Shown piece by piece: positions 10,525 to 22,038 of a stretch of 64,000 nucleotides of DNA. A model generated the notes under the pieces. It searched no databases, was not told the DNA's origin, and saw nothing but the letters and a program-made list of their open reading frames with translations. The number at the start of each line of letters is the position of its first letter. Position 1 is the stretch's first letter. Source of the DNA: Tilletiopsis washingtonensis. Its lineage: Eukaryota; Basidiomycota; Exobasidiomycetes; Entylomatales. Where the stretch lies: the NCBI RefSeq assembly GCF_003144115.1, contig NW_020312003.1:284153-348152 (forward strand), written 5' to 3'. The translations under genes were made by a program, and so were the position numbers.

Positions 10525-11740
10525 GTCGGCAAGGGAAGAAAAGAGCGTGGTGGGTCAAACGAATGTGGGGTGCGCCGAGCGCGGGCCAGCGAGTAGCAAA
10601 GAAGGTGAGTGTGGAGTGGTGTAGAGCTAAGATGAGTCCAGCACGAGGGCTTGAGGGCTCTCTGATAGCCGCATGAGGTGTCCCTGACGGGCTGTCGGCG
10701 GTTGCAGCGTTGAAGCAGACGCCACGCCTTCAACACGACCGTTGAGTGGCGCTTGGGCGCGCGCGAGCCGTTGGACTCTATCGACGCGACGGCACCGCCC
10801 GCTCGGGCGCTGCAGCCGAGCGAGATGCGTGCATGCCATATCCATGGGCTGTTCTGACGGCAAAGTCAGGCCGCTGCGGAGAAGGGCTCGCTGTGAGGCG
10901 CTCTCGCGCGGTACGGCATGCCGGGACGGGTGCGAGGCGGCTGAAGGCGAAGCTCCTTAGGTGCGCCTCTGTGCCGCGGCAGCCCAAATAGCACCAACAC
11001 AGCGACGTGAATTTGAGCCTGATTGTCATTGAGCACAAAACAGGCGAGACCGCTGCTGTTGGCTTGCTCCCAGCCTCCGCGGCCTCGCCGACCCTCCGTA
11101 TGGCGAGGCAGAGGGGTCGTCGAAGGCGTGGGAGCGCGGCGCGGGCGGTGCAGTCGGGCGCTAAGCGAAGGGCGCGACTCCGCGCAACTTTTTTGCGAGT
11201 GCCGTGCCTTGCGGTGCGGGGCCGCGCGCACCGCGGCCGGCGTGCGCGAGGCGCGGCACCGAGCACGCAGCCAGCAGCTGGCCAGAGAATGCCGCTCTGC
11301 CGGACACGCAGAGGCAGCATCGAGAAGATGCGTCTGCTGGAGGATGCAGCATGTGGTGAAGCAGCGCCGGCTTGAGTCTCGTGCCAGCACGCTGTGAGGA
11401 AAGGCGCGGTAAGACAGAGTGCGAGGAGGGCGCGTGTGGTGTGCCTGCTGCGAGAGGGAAAGGAGCTCGGAGCCGCGCGCCGTGCCTGCCTCTAGAGGGC
11501 CAGCACGACAAGAAGCAGCCGCCGGTGCCTCGCCGCCTTCCCACCACGACCGCCTGCCACAATCACACTCCGTCGTCGTCGCCGCTCCTCCTCCTCCTTC
11601 TCCCCTCTCTCCTCCTCCTCCGCCTCCTCCTCCTTCCTCTACTCCGACCCGACCCTCCTCTCTTCTCCCTCCGCCCGCTCTCTCTCCGCCGCCGACTCTC
11701 TCCCTCTCCGCCCTTCCCTCCACCCTTACCTGTCTCCGCC
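10525..11740. other. divergent promoter region, alginate-lyase gene / KH gene
   Basis: About 1.2 kb separates two starts that point away from each other. The right part (about 11576-11735) is almost pure CT and forms the leader of the KH gene. No conserved open frame was found. Confidence 0.55.
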
Positions 11741-13303
11741 ATGTCCAACCCCACCTCGCCCACGCCGGCCGCTGCTGCGCCGGCACCGGCAGCCGACGTC
11801 GCCGCCTCCGCCGCGGCTCCCTCGCAGGCCGAGGCCGCGGCGCCGAGCTCCTCCGACGCCTCCACGGCCGTCGACTCTGCCTCTGCCGATGCGCAGGCCA
11901 CGGCGGCTGCCGCGCCGGCGCCCGACAGCGAGGCCAGCTTGACGATCCGCGCCCTCGTCAGCACCAAGGAGGCCGGCGTCATCATCGGCAAGGGCGGCGC
12001 CAACGTCGCCGAGCTGCGCGAGCGCACCGGCGTCAAGGCGGGCGTCAGCAAGGTCGTGCAGGGCGTGCACGACCGCGTGCTCAGCGTCAGCGGCACCGTC
12101 GAGGGTGTGTCCAAGGTGCGTGGAGCTGTGCGAGAGAGTGATGGCGCAGCTGCGGAACGTGGACTGGCAGGGCAGAGCTGCGGCTGGCGTGCTGCACTGC
12201 AGGCGGCAGGTTGTGTGGCTTCTGAGCGGCACTGCCAGTGCCTGGCGCTGACACTCCTCACAGGCCTACGCATACATCGCCCAGACCATCCTCGAGAACC
12301 CCGTGGCCGCAGCGGCGGCGCCGGGCGAGACGCTCTCGGCGGCCGCGGGCGGCAACTTCACGTCGGTGCGCCTGCTCATCTCGCACAACCTCATGGGCAC
12401 CGTCATTGGGCGACAGGGCCTCAAGATCAAGCACATCCAGGACGTGTCGGGCGCACGCATGGTGGCGAGCAAGGAGATGCTGCCGCAGAGCACGGAGCGC
12501 ATCGTCGAGGTGCAGGGCACGTTTGAGGCGATTCGCGTCGCCGTGCTCGAGATTGCAAAGTGCCTGCTGGAGGACTGGGAGCGCGGACAGGGCACCGTGC
12601 TCTACCACCCGGGCCAGGCTGAGGGCGCCGGCGTGCTTGCCATTGGCGGCGCCGGCGGCCTGCAGCCGCAGGGCACGCCGAACCGCCGCGCCGGCGGCGG
12701 CGCCTACCTCGCCGGTGCCGTGGCCTCGATGACGCTGGGCGCCGGCGGCTCGCACGGCATGGCTGCATCGCCGCCGCAGCCGCGCCGCGCAGGCTCGGGC
12801 GAGGGCGCTGCGGCCAACGGCAGCGGTGCCTCTGCGCGCCGCACCAGCACGGCTGCCGCTGATGCCGCCGCCTCGGGCGCCGCCGTGACGCCGGCGGGCG
12901 GTCTCGTGGCCGGCGCCAGCGACGCGGCCGGCCTCGGCGCGCCCATCGTCGATGCGGCGAACCAGCGCACGCAGAACATCAGCATCCCCTCGGACATGGT
13001 CGGCTGCATCATCGGCAAGGGCGGCAGCAAGATCACCGAAATCCGCCGCATCTCGGGCTCGCGCATCAGCATTGCCAAGGTGCCGCACGACGACTCGGGC
13101 GAGCGCATGTTCACCATCCAGGGCACGGCCGAGGCCAATGAGAAGGCGCTGTACCTGCTGTACAACGTGAGTGTCGGCGCGTGGACCTGACCACGGACTA
13201 CGTACTGACGTCCTGTCCGCCACAGCAACTCGAGTCGGAGAAGGAGCGGCGCACCAGCACGGTGACCGAGGACAAGAGCGGCGACGCGGCAGTCACGGCC
13301 TGA
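11741..13303 (+). CDS. three-KH-domain RNA-binding protein (Rnc1/Pbp2/PCBP type)
   Basis: Three exons, 11741-12115, 12264-13166 and 13226-13303, give 451 residues. An Ala/Pro/Ser-rich N-terminus (1-60) precedes KH1 with the GXXG loop in IIGKGGANVAEL (about 79-90). KH2 has VIGRQGLKIKHI near residue 175. After a long Ala/Gly linker comes KH3 with IIGKGGSKITEI near residue 377. Spacing and loop sequences are those of the PCBP/Rnc1/Pbp2 group, which bind C- or U-rich single-stranded RNA and control mRNA stability. A specific target cannot be read from the sequence. The leader is a long CT-rich tract, itself the sort of sequence this family binds, so self-regulation is a possibility but only speculation. 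Confidence 0.9.
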
Positions 13304-14114
13304 GGGAGCAGACGAGAGCAGCAGGCAGGGTTGAAGTGGGGCAGCTCGACGGGGTCTCGCGCGGCGCAGTGGACCCGAGGTGGGAGCCAGAGGGGGATGG
13401 CGATGAGACACACACAAAAAGACTACATCAAGACAGGCCGCGGTTACTGTACAGGGGCGAAGGGTCGCTGGGGCCAGACTATAATGGGAACGTGGGCTTT
13501 TCTCTCCGCCTGCGCTGATGCTCCTGCTTGTGAGGTCGCTCATGGTGCCAGAGCCTTTGTGACCGAGCGCATCACCTGCTCGGTCACAGAGCATGCAGGC
13601 CAGAGTCCGGCTCAGTAGCAGGCGCAGGCTAAGGTCAGTCGTCCGCGCAGCCGAGTGCGCAACGCCGGCGGCGAGCGTTCAAGCAGAGCGCACCCTCGAC
13701 GGCCTCGAGGACAGACTTGTCGCGTCACACGCGCGGCCGACACGACAGGCGCGCGGACCAGCGTGCACAGCATCGACCGAGACCAAGAACGCACCTCATG
13801 ATCGAGTCTGCAACCCACCTCGAGAGACTTGACGCAGCTGGGCTGCAGACACGGTGCCACAAGCAAGCGCCTGACCGCGACAAGCTCGGCAAGAGTGCTC
13901 TCGAGGCCGCAGGGCAGCGAGCAATCTCCCAGAGCCCAAGAGCCATCACAGACACACTGCAGCTGATACTCGCCTGACAAAATGTTCAGCCTACGAAAGG
14001 CGCAGGGCAAGGAGCAGGTGTATCATTCAGAGCAAGCACTACAGCGGAGGAACGCATCTGTAGAAACGCGTCAGCGCCGCTGGCAGCTGCTGCTGGTTCA
14101 GGAACGGCACGCAC
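13304..14114. other. convergent 3' flanks with hairpin
   Basis: This interval lies between the KH gene and the leftward RPIB gene. A strong inverted repeat at 13558-13588 is the only structured element noticed. No gene is supported. Confidence 0.55.
13558..13588. repeat. perfect 11-bp inverted repeat (hairpin)
   Basis: TGTGACCGAGC at 13558-13568 is followed after 9 nt by its exact reverse complement at 13578-13588. The stem extends by about three further pairs with one mismatch. It lies about 255 bp beyond the KH stop in a convergent interval. Confidence 0.8.
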
Positions 14115-14802
14115 CTATGCGCTCGACTCGATGCTGCAGATGGCATCGACCTTGGCGGCCGACGGCGAGCTGGGGTCCCAGACGTGGCCGAGCCAGCCCT
14201 TTGCGAGGTTGCGAGCGAGCCTGTTGCGAGGAATCAGCATACTGTCCCTCCCACTCACACACCCGCAGCACTCACTCCAGGCCGACGACGCGCTGGCCCA
14301 TGCACAGCACCTGCGCGTTGTTCGAGAGAATGGCGCGCTCGATGGAGAAGGGGTCGTGTGCGGTGACGGCGCGCACGCCCTTGACCTTGTTGGCGGCAAT
14401 GGCGACGCCGAGGCCCGTGCCGCAGATCATGAGCGCGCGGTCAGCCTCGCCCGAGGCCACCTTCTGCGCGGCGGCCTGGGCCACGTTGGGGTACGCTGCG
14501 GCAGAGAGGTCAGATGACGAAGCAATAAGGACTGGCAGCGGCACGCACGCGTCTTGTCCGACGTGCTGTTGACGCCGACGTCGATGACGTTCTTGACGCG
14601 CGGGTCCTTCTTGAAGTCGGCGAGGATGGCGTCCTTGTACGAGCTGCGGAGCGTGAGCAGAGGGGGCAGCAAGGTGCAGCAAGAAAGGCTCACACGCCGG
14701 CCTCTGTGGAGAAGAAGTCAGTGTGTGCTGTGCAGCAGCGGCGCTGGCATCGGGCTACGCACCGTCGCAGGCGAAGACAATGGTCCAGGAGGGGGTCGAC
14801 AT
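14115..14802 (-). CDS. ribose-5-phosphate isomerase B (RpiB/LacAB family)
   Basis: Five exons, in transcript order 14802-14763, 14703-14694, 14643-14549, 14495-14276 and 14220-14115, give 156 residues, a normal length. Motifs: FACDEAG at the N-terminus, [11 protein letters not shown], the catalytic-cysteine loop ICGTGLG (Cys73), then VRAVTAHD and [11 protein letters not shown]. The enzyme interconverts ribose 5-phosphate and ribulose 5-phosphate in the pentose phosphate pathway. Most eukaryotes use the unrelated RpiA, while many fungi keep an RpiB-type gene. Exon 2 is only 10 nt; it encodes Glu-Ala-Gly across two splice junctions and is required to restore the family motif and frame. The gene is divergent from KTI12 across about 420 bp. 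Confidence 0.9.
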
Positions 14803-15220
14803 GGCTGCTGAGTGAGTGTGTTGGGGGTGGTGCGAGGTGGTTGATGTGGTAGGGATGAGAAGATCTGCGCCCGGCGCTTGCTTGGAAGGTGGCGAGACGC
14901 GCACGCAGCCGCAAGCACGGCCAGCTTCGCTTCCAGTTCCCTCCGCTCTGTCCGCTGTGCCGTCCGCTGCCGGCCTGCCTCCACGCCGTCTGGACGCCGT
15001 GCCACTTCCAGCAGCCGAGGCGCGCTTGCTCCGTGCGCTACGCTCCGCCAAATCTTGAACGCCGGAGCGTCACGTGCGTGCTCCCACGCCGCTGCTCCAC
15101 CTGTGACCACAGGCGCCGTGCTGCCTGCGGTGCGCGCCTCGCCTCCCCCCGCTTCTTCCTGCCTGCTGCACGCCCCCCAGCACTTGGCCGCCCGCTTCCG
15201 CACAAACAGCACCTCACTCA
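14803..15220. promoter_or_regulatory. shared divergent promoter, RPIB / KTI12
   Basis: About 420 bp lie between two start codons facing away from each other. The interval carries a GTCACGTG octamer at 15069-15076, which would be a typical bHLH (Cbf1-like) site. Confidence 0.5.
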
Positions 15221-16421
15221 ATGGCGCTCGTCATCGTCTCGGGCCTACCGTGTGCTGGCCGCTCCCGCCGCGCACAGGAGCTGCGGCTGGCCTTCGAGAG
15301 TCGCATCTCGTCCTCGTCCTCCTTCTCTGCTTCCTCCTCAAGCAGCGCCAGTGCTCTGCGGCGCGTCGTCGTGCTGACCGACGACGACATCTCCAACACG
15401 CGCACCGTGTTCGACACGCAAGCCGCCGAGAAGCCGGCGCGCGCCGCCTACCTCTCGCTCGTCGTGCGGCATCTGGCGCCCGACGCCCTCGTGCTGGCAG
15501 ACGGCGGCGCAGGGACGAACATCAAGGGCTTCCGCTACCAGCTCTGGTGTGCGGCGCGTGAGGCGGGCGTGCGATGCATCAGCGTGCTCGTGGCGACGCC
15601 GCCGGGGGAGTGTACGAGCAGGAACGAGAGGCGAAGACAGCGCGGCGAGGAGGCGTATGCGGCAGAGACGTGAGTGCACGAGCAGCGGCTGTGTGTGCCC
15701 GGCGCTGATGGCCGTGCTTGTCGTGTCAGACTAAGGGAGCTGTTACTGCGCTTTGAAGAGCCAAGCTCGACGGTGCGGTGGGACTCGCCGCTGTTTGTGC
15801 TGCCCTCGGGCGGCGACGAGGAGGCTGCGTCGAGCAGCAACGCCAATGCGCTAGGCGCAGACGCGGGGAAGGATGCAGACAGTGCAAGCTCGATACCGGA
15901 GAGATCAGCTGCTGGCGCTGGGCTGCAGGCATGGGAGCCTGCGCCGCTCGACGACATCTGGGAGGCAGTGTCGAGCGGCAAGAGCGCAAAGGCGCCGTCG
16001 GTCGTTGCGCCAGTGAGTCCAGCCGCGTGCTCTCGCGGCGTGCCGCGGCTCACGCTGCTCCCAGCTGCGCTCCACGACGACCAACTACCTCTCCCTGCTC
16101 GAGTCTAGCACACAAGGCGTGCTCTCCTCGTTCTCCTCTGCGCTCTCCTCCTCTGCAGTCCCGGTACTGGGCGGCGTCGTGACGCTCTCGCTCTCCGGCG
16201 ATGCGCTGCCCCTCACTCTGCCGCCAGGCCGCGCTCCACCCACGCTGGCGGCACTGCAGCGGCTACGCCGCTCCTTTGTGCGTCTGCACTCGACGGGCGC
16301 CAGTGCGATCAGCGCGATTGGAGCGATGGTGGAGCAGGAAGCCAACGCACGCGGCGGCGGCGGAGAGGCGGCGGTAGCGAGACGCTTTGTGCAATACATC
16401 GAGGAGACACTTCCGCGGTAG
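15221..16421 (+). CDS. KTI12: Elongator-associated protein Kti12
   Basis: Three exons, 15221-15669, 15730-16012 and 16065-16421, give 362 residues. The N-terminus MALVIVSGLPCAGRSRRAQEL is the Kti12 P-loop region. Later family features are the Asp-Asp-Asp after the first strand (VVLTDDDIS), DGGAGTNIKGFRYQLWC, RCISVLVATPPGEC, RFEEPSSTVRWDSPLFV and LDDIWEAV. The C-terminal part aligns in character with the family's tRNA-binding domain. Kti12 is a P-loop ATPase that supports Elongator in tRNA wobble-uridine modification (family knowledge). The P-loop is unusual: where other members have GKS or GKT this copy has GRS (Arg14). A Ser-run (about 31-45) and an acidic insert in exon 2 make it longer than yeast Kti12. 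Confidence 0.92.
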
Positions 16422-16911
16422 ATCAGCCTTGCTTGCATCTGGCGAAGGACGGTGTCGATCACTGGGGCCGCTAGCAGCCATCACGCCGGACGCAGTCCGC
16501 GGTGAGGCGCGTCCGCCTGGCCTCTGCCTCAGGCTCAGGCTCAGACTCGACTCTGACTTCTGCTTAGGGACTGCGCCCGCTCGCTCTGAAAAGCATATGG
16601 GTCTGTCTGCAGTACATCACCGTCCTCATGCTGCCGCTGCTGGAGCGGTACAGGCATCGAATGGGAGAGGAAGGAGAGGCTGTCGCGCGCTCTCGGCCGG
16701 AAGACCCGCGCCGCGCTGCAAAATCCCTGGCGCGGCGCCGCGGCTGCCGCGGAGAGCGGCGGCGGCGCCTTCCTGCTTCCTTCGCTGCCACTGCCACCCG
16801 CTCCTCATCACCCACACCGCACCGCCCGCACCCGCCTGCTCGTCCGCACACCGGCACCGCCGCCTCTGCTCCGTCGCCGCTGCTGCTTATTCCGGGCTGC
16901 GCCAGCCAAGC
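16422..16911. other. intergenic, KTI12 to MPP10
   Basis: This 490-bp interval holds the 3' flank of KTI12 and the promoter of MPP10, both rightward. A CAGGCTCAGGCTCAGACTCGACTCTGACT repeat lies near 16530-16560. No gene is seen. Confidence 0.5.
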
Positions 16912-19900
16912 ATGGCCGTCCCGACGTCCCCTGCCGCCGCCACGGCGCAGGCGTCCGGCTCGGGCGACGCGGCGCCCGCCAGCGTCTCACAGCTGGCCGA
17001 GCTCATCGCCACCGAGCCCGAGCGCTTCTCGCGGCCGGACGCCGAGATCGCCGAGATGGCACGCGCGGCCATGAAGAGCATGTTCGACGTTGGTGCGTCT
17101 GCTTGGCCGGACCCTCGGCCTGCTCTGCCCTGCTGACGCTCCCGCGCACACAGCCATCGCCAGCGAGGAGGCCGCACTGCCGAGCCTCACCGCGCTGCTG
17201 CGCGAGACGTTCCCACCCGTCGAGCCCGTTCCCGGACCGGGCGCTGGCAAGGGCAAGAAGCGCAAGCGCGACGCCAAGGCCGCGCTGCCGGCGCACCACG
17301 AGCTCTTCCCGCCCACGCCGCTCAGCGAGCTCGTCGTCGACGGCATGTCGGCCGAGCAGCTGTGGGAGCAGCTCGAGCTGCGCGGCGCCAAGCTCGAGCG
17401 CCTGCTCAGCGCCGTCGTGCAGGAGGAGGAGGTCAAGCAGGACGGCGACGATGAGGAGGACGAGGAGGACATGCCAAAGGGCCGGCCATACAAGGCGGGT
17501 GCCGAGGATGACTCGGACGAGGATGAGTACGACTCGGAGGAGGAGGAGGAGCAGGAAGGGCAGAAGCTCGTGCACTCCATCGCCGAGCTCAGCGATGCCG
17601 AAATGCGCGCGCTCGGTCTGGACCCTGCTATGCGCGACGAGTACATGTTCATGGCCGACGGCGACAGCGACGGCAGCGACGACGACTCGGAGGACCACGG
17701 CTACCCGGGCACGAGCGATCTGAGCGACGACGACGCCGACGAGGTCTCCTTTGAGCCGCTGCTCAGTGAGAAAGAGCAGCAGGCGCGCAAGGCGGCCGCC
17801 GAGGCGGCGGAGCTGGGCCGCCTGCGCAGCGAGACGCGGCAACGGCGCATCCGCATGGGCAAGGACCCAGACGCGGAGGACAGCGACGAGGAGGACGACG
17901 ATGGCATGGACCCGGAGCTGGCAGCCATGATGGACGCCAGCTACGGCGAGGCTGATGAGGATGAGGACGATGAGGAGGAGGAGGATGACGAAGAGGCTGG
18001 CAGCGGCAGCGAGTCGGAGGAGGACCCAGAGGTTGCGGAGCACCGGAGACGGGCGAGCATCCTCGACAACCTCGACGAGCCGGGCTCCAGTGTGGCTGGT
18101 CCGTCGCGCAAGGGGTGAGTCGTGGCGCCTCGAATTCGCACTTGCAGACGCTCACGCGTGCGCTGCAGCGGCCGCCACCCGGTGCTGGACGACCAGTTCT
18201 TCTCCATCGACGAGTTCAACCGCGAGACCCTCGAGTCCGAGAAGGAGGCGGAGCGGAAAGAGCGCCAGGGCTCGGTGGACGAGGACGACGAGGACCGCGA
18301 CTTCGACGATGATGTCGACCTGTTCAAGGGTGAGTGCTTCTCACCCATACCGCGAGCGTGCTCCTATGCTCACGCTTTCGACCTGCAGCGATCGATGGCT
18401 TGCCGGGCGCTGACGAGGACAGCGAGATGGACGAGGAGGAAGACGGGCCGAGCGCCGCTGACATCCGGTACAAGGACTTCTTTCTGCCGCCGCCACGCGC
18501 GCCCAAGCCAAAAGGCAAGCCGCCCGGGCCAACAGGCAAGGGCAAGGCGAAGGCTGTTGAGCCTCCGGCCGCCGAGAAGGCAGAGACGCCGAAGAAGGCC
18601 GAGGAGGGCACGCTCTCGCGGCGGCCGTCGGTGCGCTTCCACGACCAGGTCAAGGTGCGGCGCATCAAGGCGCGCAAGCAGGATCCGCTCAAGATCACCC
18701 CCGAGATGCTGGCGGCGATCGGCGCTGGCGGCGAAGACGCCCAAGAGATGATGAACAAGTGGGCGGAGTTCTCGCAAGACGAGGACGAGAGCGATGAGGA
18801 GGGCGAGGAGGAGTATGACGAGGAGGCAGACGATGATGATGAGGAGGGCAGCGAGGAGGAGGAGGGCAGCGACGCAGAGGCCTCTGAGGACGACGAAGGC
18901 GACGCTCTCATGGACGAAGGCGACTCGGCGGACGAAGAGACGGCGCAGCGCGTGACGGGCGACCTCTTCGCCGACGAGCCCGCCGCCACTTCGAGTGAGT
19001 GTTTGTGCATCAATGTGCGCCCGCTGCGCTGACTCTGCCGCAGCCTCGCAACTGTCCACGCACGAGCGGCGCATGGCTGCACTGCAGGACGAGATCGATC
19101 GTCTGGAGCAGGAGAACGTGGGCAAGCGAGACTGGACGCTGCGCGGCGAGGCCGGCGGCCGTGTGCGCCCGCAGAACAGCCTGCTCGAGGAGGACCTTGA
19201 GTTCGAGTCCGCAGGCAAGGCCAAGCCGATCATCACCGGGGAGGTGACGGCGGGCCTCGAGGACATGATCAAGGCGCGCATCCTTGAGGGCCGCTTCGAC
19301 GACGTCGTGCGGCGGCGCAACCTCGAGGCGACGGCCTTCCTGCCCTCGCGGCTGCTTGAGCTCTCCGACGCCAAGAGCCAGAAGAGCCTGGCGCAGCTGT
19401 ACGAGGACGACTACGCCAAGGCGCGCGAGGAGGCCGACGGCCAGGCGGCCAGCACGCCGGCGGCCGATGCCAAGCTGCAGAAGGAGCACGACGAGATCGA
19501 TGCGGTCTTCGACGACATCTGCGGCAAGCTCGATGCGCTCAGCAACGCGCACTATACGCCCAAGGCGGTGAGTCGCTGGCTGCGTCCGTGCGAGGCAGCT
19601 GCCCTGACTGACGCTCTTCATCCGCTCCGCAGCCCAAGGCGACGATCCAGACGATCTCCAACGCGCCCACCATCACGCTCGAGAGTGCGCTGCCGTCGAC
19701 GTCGTCTGCCGCGACAATGCTGGCGCCCGAGGAGATCTACGACGCCGGCCGGCACGCGGCGGCGCTGGCGGGCGACCGCAGCGAGCTGACGCCCGAGGAG
19801 GCGCAGCGCCTGCACAACCGCTTGCGCAAGGAGAAGCGCGCGCGCAACGAGCGCATCGAGTCGACGCGCAAGGCCATCGAGCTCAATGCCGAGGCCGTGG

Positions 19901-20168
19901 GCCGCCCGCTCAAGGCGCCGCGCGGCAAGAAGGGCGAGAGCCAGGAGAAGGACCAGGCCCTGCGGAAGCTGCTGGGCAACAAGGTGAGTGGCCGGCCAGC
20001 AGTCGGTTGTGGTGCTGCGCTGACGCATCGAATCTCCAGGGCGTCAGTGTCATCGGCAAGGGCAAAGGCAAGGACGAGAAGGGCGGCAAGGGCAGCAAGG
20101 GCCCCGCCGCGGGCAAGAACGGCGCGGCGCGGCCCGTGTCGGCCTCAGGGACGAGCTTCAAGCTGTAG
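16912..20168 (+). CDS. MPP10: U3 snoRNP protein Mpp10
   Basis: Seven exons, 16912-17092, 17154-18114, 18169-18329, 18389-18994, 19044-19567, 19633-19983 and 20040-20168, give 970 residues. The middle is filled with long Asp/Glu tracts. Between them are the conserved Mpp10 blocks: HPVLDDQFFSIDEFN, DIRYKDFF, then GKRDWTLRGE, RPQNSLLEEDLEF, ARILEGRFDDVVRR and FDDICGKLDALSNAHYTPK, and a basic KRARNERIE region near the end. Mpp10 is a component of the small-subunit processome in the nucleolus, where with Imp3 and Imp4 it is needed for 18S rRNA processing. At 970 residues it is longer than yeast and human Mpp10, mainly through expanded acidic stretches. It ends 147 bp from an oppositely oriented gene. 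Confidence 0.95.
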
Positions 20169-20315
20169 CCGCGCGCAATGCACACGCTGAGCTCGTGCTG
20201 CATGATGAGACGATGACGTTGTGTTACACAGAGGGCAGGAGCGGTACTAATACAGAGTAGAGAGACGCAGGGTGCAGCAGCGTGCTGCTTCTTGGGGCCG
20301 GCGGCGGCGAGAAGC

Positions 20316-21195
20316 TCAGAAGAAGGCGCGGGCAAAGTAGCCGGAGCCGAGCTGCACACGGTTCTGCGCGTCGAAGGTGTGCGTGTTGGGACTGGGAGTC
20401 GGCGAGGCGTACGGGTGCGGGTGAGCGGCGTTGCCGACCTGCAGCTGGAGCCAGGCGAGCGTGGCTGCCTGCTGCTGCTGGCCGCAGGCAGTGGCCTGCT
20501 GTGAGGCAGCACAGCCGCCGTCGCCCTCGATGCGCTCCCACATGTCGCACGGCGAGTCCGGCGGCGTGGCGGGCGTCGAGCCGGCGCGGCTGGGCGCAGA
20601 CGTGTGCGTCTCGCTCTCGTAGTCCATGGCGCAGTCCATGTCCATGTCGGGACAGGCGCCGAGCGGAGCAGAGGCGACGGGCGCGACGGGCGCCGCACGC
20701 TCGTACGCTGCGCCGTACGGGCGCTCGACGCGCACCCAGGCCGAGGGCGCGGCGGCCACGACGGACGTCGCTGGCGGCGCGGACGAAGAGGAGCCAGACT
20801 GCCAGGAGTGCACCTCGTCCAGCGTGGGCGGTCGCGAGGGCTGGCGGCCGAACAGCGTCAGCTTTGATCGACAGACAGAGACGAGGCTCGTCAGTGCAGC
20901 TCACCTGAGCGGGCTGCACGGGCTGCAAAGCCTGCACTGGCTCGAGCGCGATGGAAGATTCGCCAGCACGGGCGCGCTTGGAGGAGCAGAAGTCCGGCTC
21001 AGCGGCTTCGCTGTGCTCTTCCTCCTCGTTGAAGCGCTTGCGCTTCTGCCAGCCGTGCTGCGGCGCCGGCGCACCGCGCTTGCCGGCAGCGACGGCCGAG
21101 GCGTCGGCGGGCGTGAATGCCAGTGCGACACACGGCGGTGCGGCGGCGCTGCCCCAGCGCGAGGAGGAGGAGTGCTGCGAGGGCGAGAAGATCAT
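20316..21195 (-). CDS. unrecognised, mostly disordered protein with nuclear-type basic clusters
   Basis: Two exons (20905-21195, then 20316-20861) separated by a 43-nt intron with an AAG acceptor give 278 residues. I do not recognise the family. Basic clusters KRKRF and SSKRAR lie about 20 residues apart with an acidic run between them, which could act as nuclear localisation signals. Exon 2 opens with LTLFGRQPSRPPTLDEVHSW, the best candidate for a conserved motif. The rest is rich in Ala, Ser and Pro, with Met-Asp repeats and a Gln stretch. It is divergent from the next gene and convergent with MPP10. Codon bias and clean splicing support a real gene; the intron choice is moderately certain. 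Confidence 0.6.
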
Positions 21196-22038
21196 GGTGG
21201 ATGCGAAGAGAGCGAGTGACGGAGGTGTGCGGCAGGCGAGAGAAGGAAGCAGAGCAAGAGAAGAGAGTGTGACGGGTGAATGCGAAGGTGCGAGCAGTGT
21301 GAGAGAGCGGGACGTGGGTGCAGCAGACGGGGGATGGTGGTGGGTCGGAAGCTGTCTGCGCAGCCGGCTGCTGGTGCCTGCGCATCCGCCGCCTCGCTGC
21401 GAACTTCCGAGGCGCGTCGCGTGGGCAGCGCGCGCCGCTTCGGGCAAGCGGCCGGCGCGCCACCCGTGGGAAAGCGAGATCTGCGGCACGTGACGTGTGC
21501 GCCCCTGTCAACGGCCGGCGGCTCTGGCCCCGCCGCCAAGCGTTGAGTTGCACCCTTGTTTCGCTGCGCCTCTGCGCCCGCGCGGCGGCGGCGCTGCAAG
21601 TGCTCTCCTGCCCCCCTGCCGCTACTTCGCTGCCGCGGCCTGAGCTGCATGCTGGGCCGCGCCATCAACACTTTGGCTCCTGTCTCCCTGCCACCCGTGT
21701 CACCTGCACAGCCCCTCTCGCGCCCTAGCCTTCTCAGCGCGGCCCCAGCCGTGTGCCGCCGCCAGTGCCGGCTGCACCTGCACGGCAACCGCTGCACAAA
21801 CTGACGCCTGACGACCTCACACGACCGCCACGACCGCCCATCACGACACCTCACGCGCGTCCTCACCCAAACTTTGCCCGCCCGCCGCGCCGCCGCCGAT
21901 CTGTCAGCAGCGCCGCCGGCTGCCAGCTAGCCTCGGCCTTCACGCATCGCCGCGCGCCTCGGCTGCTCTGCTAGCCACCACCACCCACATCACCTATCTC
22001 TCAACCCGCCGCCAGAGGCGCAGACGCCTGCGCCGCCC
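21196..22038. promoter_or_regulatory. divergent promoter region of two unrecognised genes
   Basis: About 840 bp lie between the starts at 21195 (leftward) and 22039 (rightward). A CACGTGAC octamer lies at 21487-21494. The rest is C-rich without clear genes. Confidence 0.5.
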
